DNA of 33,564 nucleotides from NCBI RefSeq assembly GCF_025655475.1, contig NZ_JAHTIK010000001.1:3207712-3241275 (forward strand). The letters are read 5' to 3'. The first letter of the stretch is position 1, and each line of letters opens with the position of its first letter. The position numbers and the translations under genes are program-made. The DNA comes from Kitasatospora sp. DSM 101779. GTDB lineage: Bacteria; Actinomycetota; Actinomycetes; Streptomycetales; Streptomycetaceae. Below are positions 8,821-15,342 of this stretch, piece by piece. The notes below the pieces were generated by a model, which was not told the origin of the DNA, made no database searches, and saw only the letters and a list, made by a program, of their open reading frames with translations.

Positions 8821-10013
8821 GATGCGTCCGGCTCCCTCGGCTCAGGAACCCGCCGGCGGCCCCTCCCCCGGGCCTTCTTGATCGCGGAGTCCATCCCGCG
8901 GGCGATCAGGAGATCCCGCTCGCCCCGCATGTGCTGGTAGCGCAGCGCCGCGTCCATGGTCGAGTGCCCCATGCGGTGCATCAGCTCCCGGGTGCTCGCC
9001 CCGGTGTCGGCCGCCAGGTTGTTGCCGGTGTGGCGAAGATCGTGGAAGCGGATGCTGTCCGCCTCGGTCTCACCGAGGGCCCGGCTCCAGTCCACCTCGG
9101 AGTCGGCCAGCGCAGTTGTCCACACGCTGTGGAAATTGCTCCGCCGCAACAGGCCTCCCCGAGGCCCGACGAAGACCCGCCCGGCGGCCCCGTCCTCGCC
9201 GAACCAGCGCAGGTGCTCGGCCAGCTCGGCCACGATCGAGGAGGGGAAGGCCACCGGCCGCACGCCCGCATCGCTCTTGGGCCGCTTGACCTTGAGCTGG
9301 CCGGTCTGGAGTTCGGCCTGAGCCCGCCGCACCCGGACGATCCCCTTGTCCAGGTCCACGTCCCGCCGGCGGAGCGCGGCGAACTCCCCGAACCGGAGCG
9401 TGGAGAAGGCCGCCATCAGCACCAGTGCCCGGTAGCGCGGCTCGATCGAGTCGGCGATCGCGTAGACCTCCGCGATGGTGAGCACCGGACGCTCGGCGGA
9501 GACCTCCTTGTCTGCCCCCTTGATCCGAAACGGATTCCGCTCGATCAGGCCGTCCTCGTCCGCGGCCGTGTTCAGGATGGCCCGCAGCACCCGGTACGAC
9601 TTCGCGACAGTCGCGGCGCCGACCTCGGCTTCGAGCATCGCGGAGCGCCACGACCGGACACCGGCCGTCGTGATGGCTGCGACCGTCCCGGCCCCGAAGG
9701 TCGGCTTGATGTAGAGGCGGAGGACGCCCTCGTACCTCTCCAGCGTCCGATCGGCGAGACCCCGCTCCCGGAGCCAGGTGTCCGCGTAGTCGCCGAAGTT
9801 CACCTGCCCCGCGTCCGGGTCTTTGAGCTGGCCCCGCGCCATGTCGGCTTCGAGCAGCGTCAGGGCCAGCTCGGCGTCCGTCTTGGTCGGGTAGGTCTGC
9901 TCGGCCGAGCGGAGCTGGCCGGTCACCGGGTGCCGGTAGCGGGCCTGCCAACGGCCGGAGGGGAGCTGGCGGACCGAGCCGAAGCGCCGACGGTTGCCCT
10001 TCGTGTTCGCCAT
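8811..10013 (-). CDS. int: Tyrosine site-specific integrase
   Basis: This 400-aa tyrosine recombinase integrates and excises the element at tRNA-Arg. An N-terminal SAM-like core-binding domain (about residues 70-165) is followed by the catalytic domain with Arg207 (STLRFGE), the HxxR box HDLRH (324-328), His350 (MGHSTMDAALRYQ) and the nucleophile Tyr359. The ATG at 10013 overlaps the xis stop as TGATG, so the two are translationally coupled. The gene ends about 78 bp from attL, the usual AICE position. Confidence 0.95.
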   Translation of the reverse strand: MANTKGNRRRFGSVRQLPSGRWQARYRHPVTGQLRSAEQTYPTKTDAELALTLLEADMARGQLKDPDAGQVNFGDYADTWLRERGLADRTLERYEGVLRLYIKPTFGAGTVAAITTAGVRSWRSAMLEAEVGAATVAKSYRVLRAILNTAADEDGLIERNPFRIKGADKEVSAERPVLTIAEVYAIADSIEPRYRALVLMAAFSTLRFGEFAALRRRDVDLDKGIVRVRRAQAELQTGQLKVKRPKSDAGVRPVAFPSSIVAELAEHLRWFGEDGAAGRVFVGPRGGLLRRSNFHSVWTTALADSEVDWSRALGETEADSIRFHDLRHTGNNLAADTGASTRELMHRMGHSTMDAALRYQHMRGERDLLIARGMDSAIKKARGRGRRRVPEPREPDASGT

Positions 10014-10231
10014 CAGGCCACCACCCGCAGGCGGCGCGGCCGGGCGATGGCCCGGACGGTGTTCGACTCGATGAAGTCGGTGAGGACGCTCTCCTTGATG
10101 CGGACGTGGCGTCCGACCTTCACGAAGGCAATCCGGCGTTCGGCGATCAGGCGTCGCGGGAAGCGCTCCTTGCTGGTCTCCCAGGTGCCGAGCAGCTTGG
10201 CAACCTCCTCCACGGTCAGCAGGCGGTCCAT
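10013..10231 (-). CDS. xis: Excisionase, MerR-like helix-turn-helix
   Basis: This 72-aa protein begins MDRLLTVEEVAKLLGTW and contains the winged-helix DNA-binding fold typical of AICE excisionases (RFPRRLIAERRIAFVKVGRHV). It would direct the integrase toward excision. GAGGAGG lies about 10 nt upstream of its ATG. Its start overlaps the end of the replication gene by 16 bp and its stop overlaps the int start by one base, so rep, xis and int form one transcript. Confidence 0.9.
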   Translation of the reverse strand: MDRLLTVEEVAKLLGTWETSKERFPRRLIAERRIAFVKVGRHVRIKESVLTDFIESNTVRAIARPRRLRVVA

Positions 10232-11643
10232 GTGCTGTTGTCCTCCTCATTGGCGAGTTGGGTCATGAGTTCCTGGCGGTCGGTGGTGCGGCGTTCGTGC
10301 AGCTCGCGGGCGATGGACGCGGCGAGCATCGATTCGCCGGGCGAGTTGCCTGCTCCGGCGAAGCTCCAGTGCGCGAGGACGAAGGTCTCGGCGTCGGCCA
10401 GGTCGTCGAGGTCGGGCAGGCCGGCCGCGAGGAGCCGCTCGCGCAGGCCCCGGTGTGCTTCGGCGGCGCGGTAGTCGGCGCGGACCTGGCGGAGGGCACC
10501 GAGGGTGGTCGAGTAGGTCGGGCTCTTGCTGGAGAAGTGGCCGCGGAAGCCGAGCATGTGCGACCAGTGCGCCAGCAGCCGGTCCGGGTACAGGCCGTCC
10601 AGGTCCCAGCAGGTCTCGATGAGGCGCCGGGTGTGGGTGGGCAGCTGGTGTCGGTCGAGTTCGTGGCGCTCCAGGATGCGCCGGTCGACGGTCTCGGTCG
10701 TCTCCGCGGACTTGGTGGCGTACTTGGCGACGTAGGAGGCGACGGCTTGTTCGGAGATCTCGCCGGAGCCGAAGGCGCCGATCGGGCGGACGTCCACCTG
10801 CTCACCCCAGCGCAGGATGCGGGCCGGGTCCTCCCCGGCGGACGCTACGGGCACGGCGGCGCGGTCGGCGGCGGCACGAATCGCGGCGTCCAGCAGGGCC
10901 ACGGTCGCCCAGGCCGGAGGCGGTGAGTCGGGTCCGGTGGGTCCGTCGATCCGGATCACGGCGTGGAAGTGCACCGCCCCGCGGCGCTGGAACTCGGCGA
11001 CCTTCCCGAAGGACAGCTTCGCCTGCTCCTTGAACTCGTACTGGTAGAGGCCGGCCATCTTCGCCATGGCCCGGAACAGGTAGATGGTGAAGCGCCGCCA
11101 CAGGTCCGGGGCGTGGTTGTTCCACAGCACCGCGTGCGCGTAGTCGTACCGGTCCGCATCGAGCGGGGTGCCGAGGGCGGGCGAGCCGTCGGGGTGGGCG
11201 GTGCCGCAGCGGCAGACGCCCCGCTCGGGCCGGTTGTGGACCGGGCCGAAGGACGGCGCGGTGAGGGTGGCGAACACCCGCGGGTGTGACCGCACGGCCA
11301 CCGGCACGCCCTTGTCCTGGTCTCCGGCGAGGCCGGCGCGGATCAGGTGGAAGGTGTCGGCGGAGTAGGTGCGGGCGCAGGACGGGCAGCGGGAGGCCCG
11401 CCGGTTCCCGCAGGCGACCTTGAGGCGGTGGCCGGGTTCGTGCTGGGTCGAGTACCGGTGCCAGACCGCGCCGGTCGGGGCGTGGGTGAGGGTGCGGAAG
11501 CCCTGCAGGTGGATCGGGTTCGCGCAGCCACCGGTCCGGCGGATCTGGTCCTGAAGCTGGGGCAGGTCCCCGCGGGTGGCGAGGCGGGCCAGGTCCGCAA
11601 CCGCAAGCAGGTCCCGCTCCCCGGGTAAGCCCCGCGCGTTCAC
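10216..11643 (-). CDS. repSA: RepSA-like replication initiator
   Basis: This 475-aa protein resembles the rolling-circle initiators of pSAM2-type elements. Visible motifs in order: a CxxC zinc-type motif (RCPSCA, Cys86/Cys89), FATLTAPSFG at 124-133 (motif I), the HUH metal motif AVHFHAVIRID (HFHA at 225-228), and YVAKYATK at 304-311 with candidate nicking tyrosines Tyr304 and Tyr308. The GTG at 11643 was chosen: it has GGAAG 7 nt upstream and overlaps the stop of the preceding small gene by 4 bp (GTGA). An upstream in-frame extension looks like a frame shadow. Confidence 0.88.
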   Translation of the reverse strand: MNARGLPGERDLLAVADLARLATRGDLPQLQDQIRRTGGCANPIHLQGFRTLTHAPTGAVWHRYSTQHEPGHRLKVACGNRRASRCPSCARTYSADTFHLIRAGLAGDQDKGVPVAVRSHPRVFATLTAPSFGPVHNRPERGVCRCGTAHPDGSPALGTPLDADRYDYAHAVLWNNHAPDLWRRFTIYLFRAMAKMAGLYQYEFKEQAKLSFGKVAEFQRRGAVHFHAVIRIDGPTGPDSPPPAWATVALLDAAIRAAADRAAVPVASAGEDPARILRWGEQVDVRPIGAFGSGEISEQAVASYVAKYATKSAETTETVDRRILERHELDRHQLPTHTRRLIETCWDLDGLYPDRLLAHWSHMLGFRGHFSSKSPTYSTTLGALRQVRADYRAAEAHRGLRERLLAAGLPDLDDLADAETFVLAHWSFAGAGNSPGESMLAASIARELHERRTTDRQELMTQLANEEDNSTWTAC

Positions 11644-11900
11644 TGGGCCGCTTCCAGAACCGTGGAGCCCACGCAGGTCGGGCACCAGATGCCAGCACCG
11701 GTGGAGTCCCACCCGGACCCATTGCAGTCGGGGCACTTGATCCACGTGCGGGCCGTGAACTCAGCAGCGCAGTCACTCGGGGCAACGCAACGGACCTCGG
11801 CGCAGACCGGGCACTCCCGACCGCCGCGCACGAGCCGAATCGGCAGCGTGCGGGCGGGACGGAGCGGGATGACCGGGGCGGGAGAAGCAGCGGCGGGCAT
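11640..11900 (-). CDS. Small cysteine-rich zinc-ribbon protein
   Basis: This 86-aa protein has four cysteine pairs or singles: C30/C33 (CPVC), C38, C44, C56/C59 within CPDCNGSGW, and C73/C76 (CPTC). The CPDCNGSGW segment resembles the CxxCxGxG zinc motif of DnaJ-type fingers. It is the first gene of the rep-xis-int operon, and its stop overlaps the RepSA start. The ATG at 11900 has CTGGAGGCTGCC just upstream. Function is unknown; a role as a small DNA- or Rep-binding accessory protein is inference from position. Confidence 0.75.
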   Translation of the reverse strand: MPAAASPAPVIPLRPARTLPIRLVRGGRECPVCAEVRCVAPSDCAAEFTARTWIKCPDCNGSGWDSTGAGIWCPTCVGSTVLEAAQ

Positions 11901-11940
11901 GGCAGCCTCCAGCGAGTAGGACCTTCACTCAGGTACTCCT

Positions 11941-11957
11941 CTACTGTTATATAGGAG
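11941..11957 (+). promoter_or_regulatory. Candidate KorSA operator at the rep-xis-int promoter
   Basis: CTACTGTTATATAGGAG matches the site upstream of the repressor gene (12804-12820, read on the minus strand) at 13 of 17 positions. It lies within a wider inverted repeat, ACTCCT to AGGAGT, in an AT-rich stretch 41-57 bp upstream of the first gene of the rep operon, where the promoter should be. Confidence 0.6.
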
Positions 11958-12015
11958 TTGCCGGCCATCAAACAAGCCCCCGCCGCCAGGCAGGGGCTTG
12001 GATCATGACGAATCG

Positions 12016-12783
12016 TCAGTCGGCGGCGAAGTCGTACTGGAAGAGGTGCTTGTCGGCCGACATCACGGAGTCGAAGACCTCCACGGCGCGACCTCCGGTG
12101 TCGATGGCCGTGCGCACCAGCGCGACGACGGGGACGCCCGGCAGGAGCCGGAGGGCCTTCTTCTCGTCCTCCGAAGGCATGCGCGCTTGCAGTTCCTCGC
12201 GGAAGGATGCAAGCCGGTGCCCCCGCTCCTCAAGCCGGGCGTAGCTGCCTCCGGGGCCCGCGTTCTCCTCGGTGATCGGTGTGCCCTCGATCAGGTCGAG
12301 CGGGTAGTAGCTGTCGGCCAGCTGCATGGGCTCGCCCCCACCCCACATCCGCCGGCGGCGGACGAAAACCGGGCTGCCCTCTTCGATGTTGAGCCGCTCG
12401 GCGATGCGGCGCGGCGCAGGAACCTCGCCCAGGTGGAGCATCTCTTGCTTGTAGTCCAGGCCCAGTGAGCGCATGTCGGCAGCGAAGCCGCCGAGGCCGG
12501 CCGCGCGGTTCGCCCGGGTCAGCCGCTGCGAGGCGAGCCGCAGCATGGGCCCGCGCTCACGGACCCGGGTGCCGCGTCCATGCTCGGTGACCACGAGCCC
12601 TTCGCTCCGAAGCACCTCCAGGGCTCGCCGGGCAGTCCCACCCGCTACACCGAAGGTCCTGGACAGCTGTGCCTCACTGGGCAGCGCGGCGCCAGGGGCA
12701 AGCTCTCCCCGGTCAATGAGATCCCGGAAGTGGTCCGCGATCTGCTTGAAGACTGGTCGGTCGCTGTTCGGATCGATCTCCAT
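12016..12783 (-). CDS. KorSA-like GntR/HutC-family transcriptional repressor
   Basis: This 255-aa protein has an N-terminal GntR winged helix (residues about 5-72, with IADHFRDLIDRGELAPGAAL and SEAQLSRTFGVAGGTARRAL) and a C-terminal UTRA ligand-binding domain (about 100-245). In pSAM2 the homologous KorSA represses the element's replication and transfer genes. Start ATG at 12783 has AGGAGGAG upstream. Candidate operators upstream of itself and of the rep operon share a 17-bp sequence, which supports autoregulation plus silencing of replication and excision. Confidence 0.88.
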   Translation of the reverse strand: MEIDPNSDRPVFKQIADHFRDLIDRGELAPGAALPSEAQLSRTFGVAGGTARRALEVLRSEGLVVTEHGRGTRVRERGPMLRLASQRLTRANRAAGLGGFAADMRSLGLDYKQEMLHLGEVPAPRRIAERLNIEEGSPVFVRRRRMWGGGEPMQLADSYYPLDLIEGTPITEENAGPGGSYARLEERGHRLASFREELQARMPSEDEKKALRLLPGVPVVALVRTAIDTGGRAVEVFDSVMSADKHLFQYDFAAD

Positions 12784-12803
12784 GGCTCCGCTCCTCCTGC
12801 GCG

Positions 12804-12820
12804 CTCTTCTACAAGAGTAG
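12804..12820 (-). promoter_or_regulatory. Candidate KorSA operator upstream of the repressor gene
   Basis: On the minus strand CTACTCTTGTAGAAGAG, containing the inverted repeat CTCTT-GTAG-AAGAG, lies 20 bp upstream of the repressor ATG and overlaps a TACTCT -10-like hexamer. It matches the site at 11941-11957 at 13 of 17 positions. Confidence 0.6.
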
Positions 12821-12843
12821 CGATGCAGAGCCTGGCTGACCAG

Positions 12844-13086
12844 CTAGCTCATGTACTCGGTCGCGGCGCCAGGCAGGCAGGTCGTTTCGCTACCCGAGGC
12901 CGCCCAGGTGGAACCGCAGCACGGACAGACCGGCAGCCTGTCCGGGTCACTCGCGATCTTCTGGGCCGGACACATGGGACAGGCGCCGTCCAGCAGAGGG
13001 CGCTCAGCCTCACCGGTCATGTCGACAACCGAGTACTGAGCCCGGGGTCCCTGGTGATCCGGGCTCGTGCAGCGAAGGAACAACAT
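12844..13086 (-). CDS. Small cysteine-rich protein of the element
   Basis: This 80-aa protein (MLFLRCTSPDHQGPRAQYSV start) has potential zinc ligands C6, H11, C36, C39, C54, C56/C57 in the pattern CPMC...CPCC. A TACGCT -10 hexamer ends 6 nt before the ATG and there is no strong ribosome binding site, so the message is probably leaderless. It lies just upstream of the repressor gene, on the same strand, with about 60 bp between them. I do not recognise a named function. Longer in-frame starts exist but add Arg/Pro-rich sequence without support. Confidence 0.6.
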   Translation of the reverse strand: MLFLRCTSPDHQGPRAQYSVVDMTGEAERPLLDGACPMCPAQKIASDPDRLPVCPCCGSTWAASGSETTCLPGAATEYMS

Positions 13087-13092
13087 CCGCCG

Positions 13093-13098
13093 AGCGTA
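13093..13098 (-). promoter_or_regulatory. -10 element for leaderless small gene
   Basis: TACGCT on the minus strand, 6 nt from the ATG at 13086. Confidence 0.4.
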
Positions 13099-13788
13099 GC
13101 CCTGCCACTGGCCCGTCGGGGAGGAGGGAAGGGAGTTGGCTGTTACGAGTTTCGCTACTTCATCAAGGCGCCTCGCTCCGCTCGGCGGGCGGGGCGGGCG
13201 GAGCCCACGGGGAAGGCACATCACGGCGGGATCGGAGATCACCGGCGAGATTCCCGGCCTCCTGGAACTACTGGACGTAGCCTCACAATGTTCGGGGTGC
13301 CGCGCCTGCGGCGCGGCGGCGCCGGCCGTCCTCCGGCGCGCGCCCCGCCTCCTGTCTTCGCCCCGGCTGGGGCTTCGCCGTCGTCGGCCGCGCCCACAAG
13401 GGGCGAAGAGCTAAGGCCGGGGCAAAGACGGACAGGTCCAACTTCCACCCCCACACGGGCGGAGGACGGCGCAGAAGGCAGGGCTCAGAACCAGGCCCGT
13501 CGGGGCCGGGGCGGGCGGCTCCGCGGTTTTACCCACCTGCCCGGACTGGGACCCGCGTCGAGCAAGAACGGGGGGCCACTCGGCCACATTGCGGTCAGGC
13601 CCAAAGAGCCCTGACCGAGTCGCAACAGCTTACGGCCCCCCGATCATGCTCGACCCCAGACCAGACAGGACACCGGCCAAAACCACTCCGCCACCCTGGC
13701 AACTGTCTTCCCGTCTCACCGATGAGGTGGCAAGATCCATGCGGCGCGGCATGAAGCCGCAGCTCACGTGTCAGGGGATGTGTTCTGC
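13099..13788. other. Non-coding, inverted-repeat-rich region of the element
   Basis: No convincing gene lies in this 690-bp stretch. It holds dense GC-rich inverted repeats, for example GCCGCGCC-TGC-GGCGCGGC at 13299-13317, followed by similar CCGGCCG/CGGCGCG modules, and a nested structured block at 13557-13654. Such regions in small Streptomyces elements often carry replication or transfer loci. Which one this is cannot be read from the sequence alone. Confidence 0.5.
13557..13654. repeat. Nested long inverted repeat, possible origin or structured RNA
   Basis: Paired arms in order: GTCGAGCA (13557-13564) with TGCTCGAC (13647-13654); GGGGGGCC (13570-13577) with GGCCCCCC (13634-13641); CGGTCAGG (13592-13599) with CCTGACCG (13610-13617). 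ACTCGG (13578-13583) can alternatively pair with CCGAGT (13615-13620), overlapping the inner stem. The alternative pairings suggest a single-strand structure such as a single-strand origin, nick region or switchable RNA. Confidence 0.5.
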
Positions 13789-14070
13789 ATGGGCGCCTTT
13801 CAATGGGCAGGCCTTGTGGCCGCCTGGGCTGTCACGCTGGTGCCAGGCACAGCAGCGGTCTCCTGTGGCTGGCTGCTTCCCTGGTTGAGGGGCCACGTTC
13901 CGTCGCCACGGTTGTGGGGAACTGGTCAGATCACACTGGGCCTGGGCATCACAACCGGGATGATCAGCTCGCAGTGGCACGCTCTTGCATGGACGGTTGG
14001 AACAACCGCAGGCCTCTGCCTGGGCCTCTGCGGCCTAGGCATCCTTGTGAAAGCACAGCGTCCCAGCTGA
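13789..14070 (+). CDS. Small three-helix membrane protein
   Basis: This 93-aa open frame starts MGAFQWAGLVAAWAV and has three hydrophobic segments (about residues 4-33, 41-60 and 62-86). Third codon positions are noticeably less G/C-biased than in chromosomal genes here, as expected for imported DNA. AGGGG lies 11 nt before the ATG, slightly far; a GTG at 13768 would add seven residues. It is the only plus-strand gene of the element. Small membrane proteins of such elements often act in spreading (Spd) or entry exclusion; that role is inference only. Confidence 0.5.
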   Translation: MGAFQWAGLVAAWAVTLVPGTAAVSCGWLLPWLRGHVPSPRLWGTGQITLGLGITTGMISSQWHALAWTVGTTAGLCLGLCGLGILVKAQRPS

Positions 14071-14098
14071 GCCAGTCGCTCCTGAGTAGCTGACAAGC

Positions 14099-14116
14099 CG
14101 TGCCAGAGGCGTGCCA
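14099..14116 (+). promoter_or_regulatory. Candidate integrase arm sites, right end
   Basis: CGTGCCA at 14099-14105 and 14110-14116, 11 bp apart start to start, followed by GAT: the same arrangement as at 8803-8820. About 100 bp from attR. Confidence 0.55.
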
Positions 14117-14215
14117 GATCAAGCGGTACGCCACGGCTAGTTGGAGTCACCAGGGGTCAGTTCGCCGGCCTGGGCCAGAGTGCTATGCACGCAGGTCACG
14201 CGGAGGGTCTACCTC

Positions 14216-14276
14216 CCGCCCTCCGGAGGCGGGTGCGTAGGTTCGAATCCTACCGGGGGCACTTCACAGCAAGTGC
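14216..14276 (+). repeat. attR (61-bp direct repeat, copy 2; tRNA-Arg 3' fragment)
   Basis: Identical to 8673-8733. It carries the tRNA-Arg sequence from the anticodon stem to the discriminator plus 15 bp, but no 5' half, so it does not encode a tRNA. Confidence 0.95.
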
Positions 14277-14281
14277 CGCGC

Positions 14282-14310
14282 AAGGCCCGGGTCCAGTGGA
14301 CCTGGGCCTT
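14282..14310 (+). terminator. Original chromosomal tRNA-Arg terminator
   Basis: The AAGGCCC/GGGCCTT stem continues through GGTCC/GGACC around a 3-nt loop and is followed by CGTCGTTCTC. This was the tRNA terminator before insertion; it is now displaced more than 5 kb from the gene. Confidence 0.75.
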
Positions 14311-14433
14311 CGTCGTTCTCCGGGCCCGCACGCCGGACTTCCGGGCCGCCTGCCGGCCCCCGGGCCTGAGTGTCCGTCAGGCGCTGGGGCAGACTGGGCC
14401 GCACAAGGTGCTCCGGACGGCGGGGGAGGCGGC

Positions 14434-14973
14434 ATGCGGTACGCGGACGGGCCCGCGGCGCAGGGCGAGGTCCGGGTCGGGGCGGCCCCCTCGCGGGTGT
14501 GGGAGCTGGTGACCGACATCGGGCTGCCGGCCAGGCTCAGCCCCGAGCTGCAGCGGGTCGAGTGGCTGGGCGGAGCCGACGCCCCCGCAGTGGGTGCGCG
14601 CTTCGCCGGTTTCAACCGGCACCCCCTGGCCGGCGACTGGCGGACGGTCTCGCAGATCGTCGAGTTCGACGTCGAGCGGCTCTTCGGCTGGGCCGTCCTG
14701 GACGCGGACGGCCGGTACGGCGACGCCGCGGACGACCTCACGGACCGGATGGCCACCTGGCGGTTCGAGCTGGCGCCCGAGGGGGCCGGCACGCGGGTGC
14801 GGCAGTCCGTGCTGATCGGGCCCGGCCGCTCCGGCATCAGCCTGTGGATCGACCGCATGCCGGAGCGGGAGGAGCAGCTGGTGGCCGGCCGGCTCGACGA
14901 GCTGCGCACCGGCATCGAGGCCACCCTCGCGGGCGTCAAGGCGCTCGCCGAGGACGGCGGCGAGCGGCCGTAG
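14434..14973 (+). CDS. SRPBCC-family (polyketide cyclase/START-like) protein
   Basis: This 179-aa protein opens with a typical SRPBCC strand-helix pattern (VRVGAAPSRVWELVTDIGLP, then ELQRVEWLGGAD) and ends in a long amphipathic helix. The fold binds hydrophobic ligands in a deep cavity; no substrate can be assigned. The ATG at 14434 has GGGGGAGG 4-5 nt upstream; open sequence before it runs into the att site and is not coding. It is the first chromosomal gene right of the element. Confidence 0.8.
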   Translation: MRYADGPAAQGEVRVGAAPSRVWELVTDIGLPARLSPELQRVEWLGGADAPAVGARFAGFNRHPLAGDWRTVSQIVEFDVERLFGWAVLDADGRYGDAADDLTDRMATWRFELAPEGAGTRVRQSVLIGPGRSGISLWIDRMPEREEQLVAGRLDELRTGIEATLAGVKALAEDGGERP

Positions 14974-15020
14974 TCGTCGGACGGGTACCGTCCGGGCACC
15001 GAGGCGCGTATCGGGAGCAG

Positions 15021-15332
15021 GTGGGCGCGCGGGACATCGAGGGAGCGGGGGCGGGCGTGGAGGTCGAGGAGGGGGCCGGCGGCCGGGCGCTGCCGTGGGA
15101 CGGGGTACGGACCCGGGAGGACCTCGCGGCGCACATCGACGGGCTGCTGGCCGACCACCGCGAGCGCGGCGAGGAGTGGGAGAACGCCACGCTCGGCGAC
15201 TTCCTGGAGGCGCTCGCCGCGTGCGTCCGCGGCTCCCCCGGCTGGTACCCGAACGCCGGCCGGGAGGTGCCCGCCGACGGCGACTGGGCGTTCTTCGCCC
15301 GGGTGCTGGACTCCGCCACCGGGTACGAGTGA
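15021..15332 (+). CDS. DUF7660-like small protein
   Basis: This protein of about 103 aa has the core VRTREDLAAHIDGLLADH, EEWENATLGDFLEALAACV and a C-terminal DWAFFARVLDSATGYE, a pattern I associate with DUF7660 proteins. Function is unknown. The GTG at 15021 has GGGAG just 3 nt away; a GTG at 15057 is an alternative that still keeps the whole conserved core. It reads toward LtrA with 10 bp between the stops. Confidence 0.65.
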   Translation: MGARDIEGAGAGVEVEEGAGGRALPWDGVRTREDLAAHIDGLLADHRERGEEWENATLGDFLEALAACVRGSPGWYPNAGREVPADGDWAFFARVLDSATGYE

Positions 15333-15342
15333 CGACGTCCGG

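Larger units (their letters stand above)
8673..14276. mobile_element. Small pSAM2-type integrative element (AICE) in tRNA-Arg
   Basis: The element is bounded by a perfect 61-bp direct repeat; the repeat-to-repeat distance is 5543 bp. It contains int, xis, a RepSA-like initiator, a KorSA-like repressor, two cysteine-rich small proteins and a small membrane protein. The left end keeps the intact tRNA, and the right end carries only the tRNA 3' part. I find no FtsK/TraSA translocase, Spd or prim-pol gene, so it may excise and replicate but probably needs help to transfer. The genes int to korSA all read on the minus strand. Confidence 0.9.

Noticed and set aside
13160..13410. CRISPR array
   Set aside because: Repeats are short palindromic modules without regular unit length or unique spacers, and no cas gene is present.
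12580..13614. 344-aa plus-strand open frame across the repressor and GC-rich region
   Set aside because: Antisense to the GntR gene and then repetitive Arg/Pro/Gly sequence; not protein-like.
14216..14258. Second tRNA-Arg
   Set aside because: Only the part from the anticodon stem to the 3' end is present; the 5' acceptor and D-arm are missing. It is attR.
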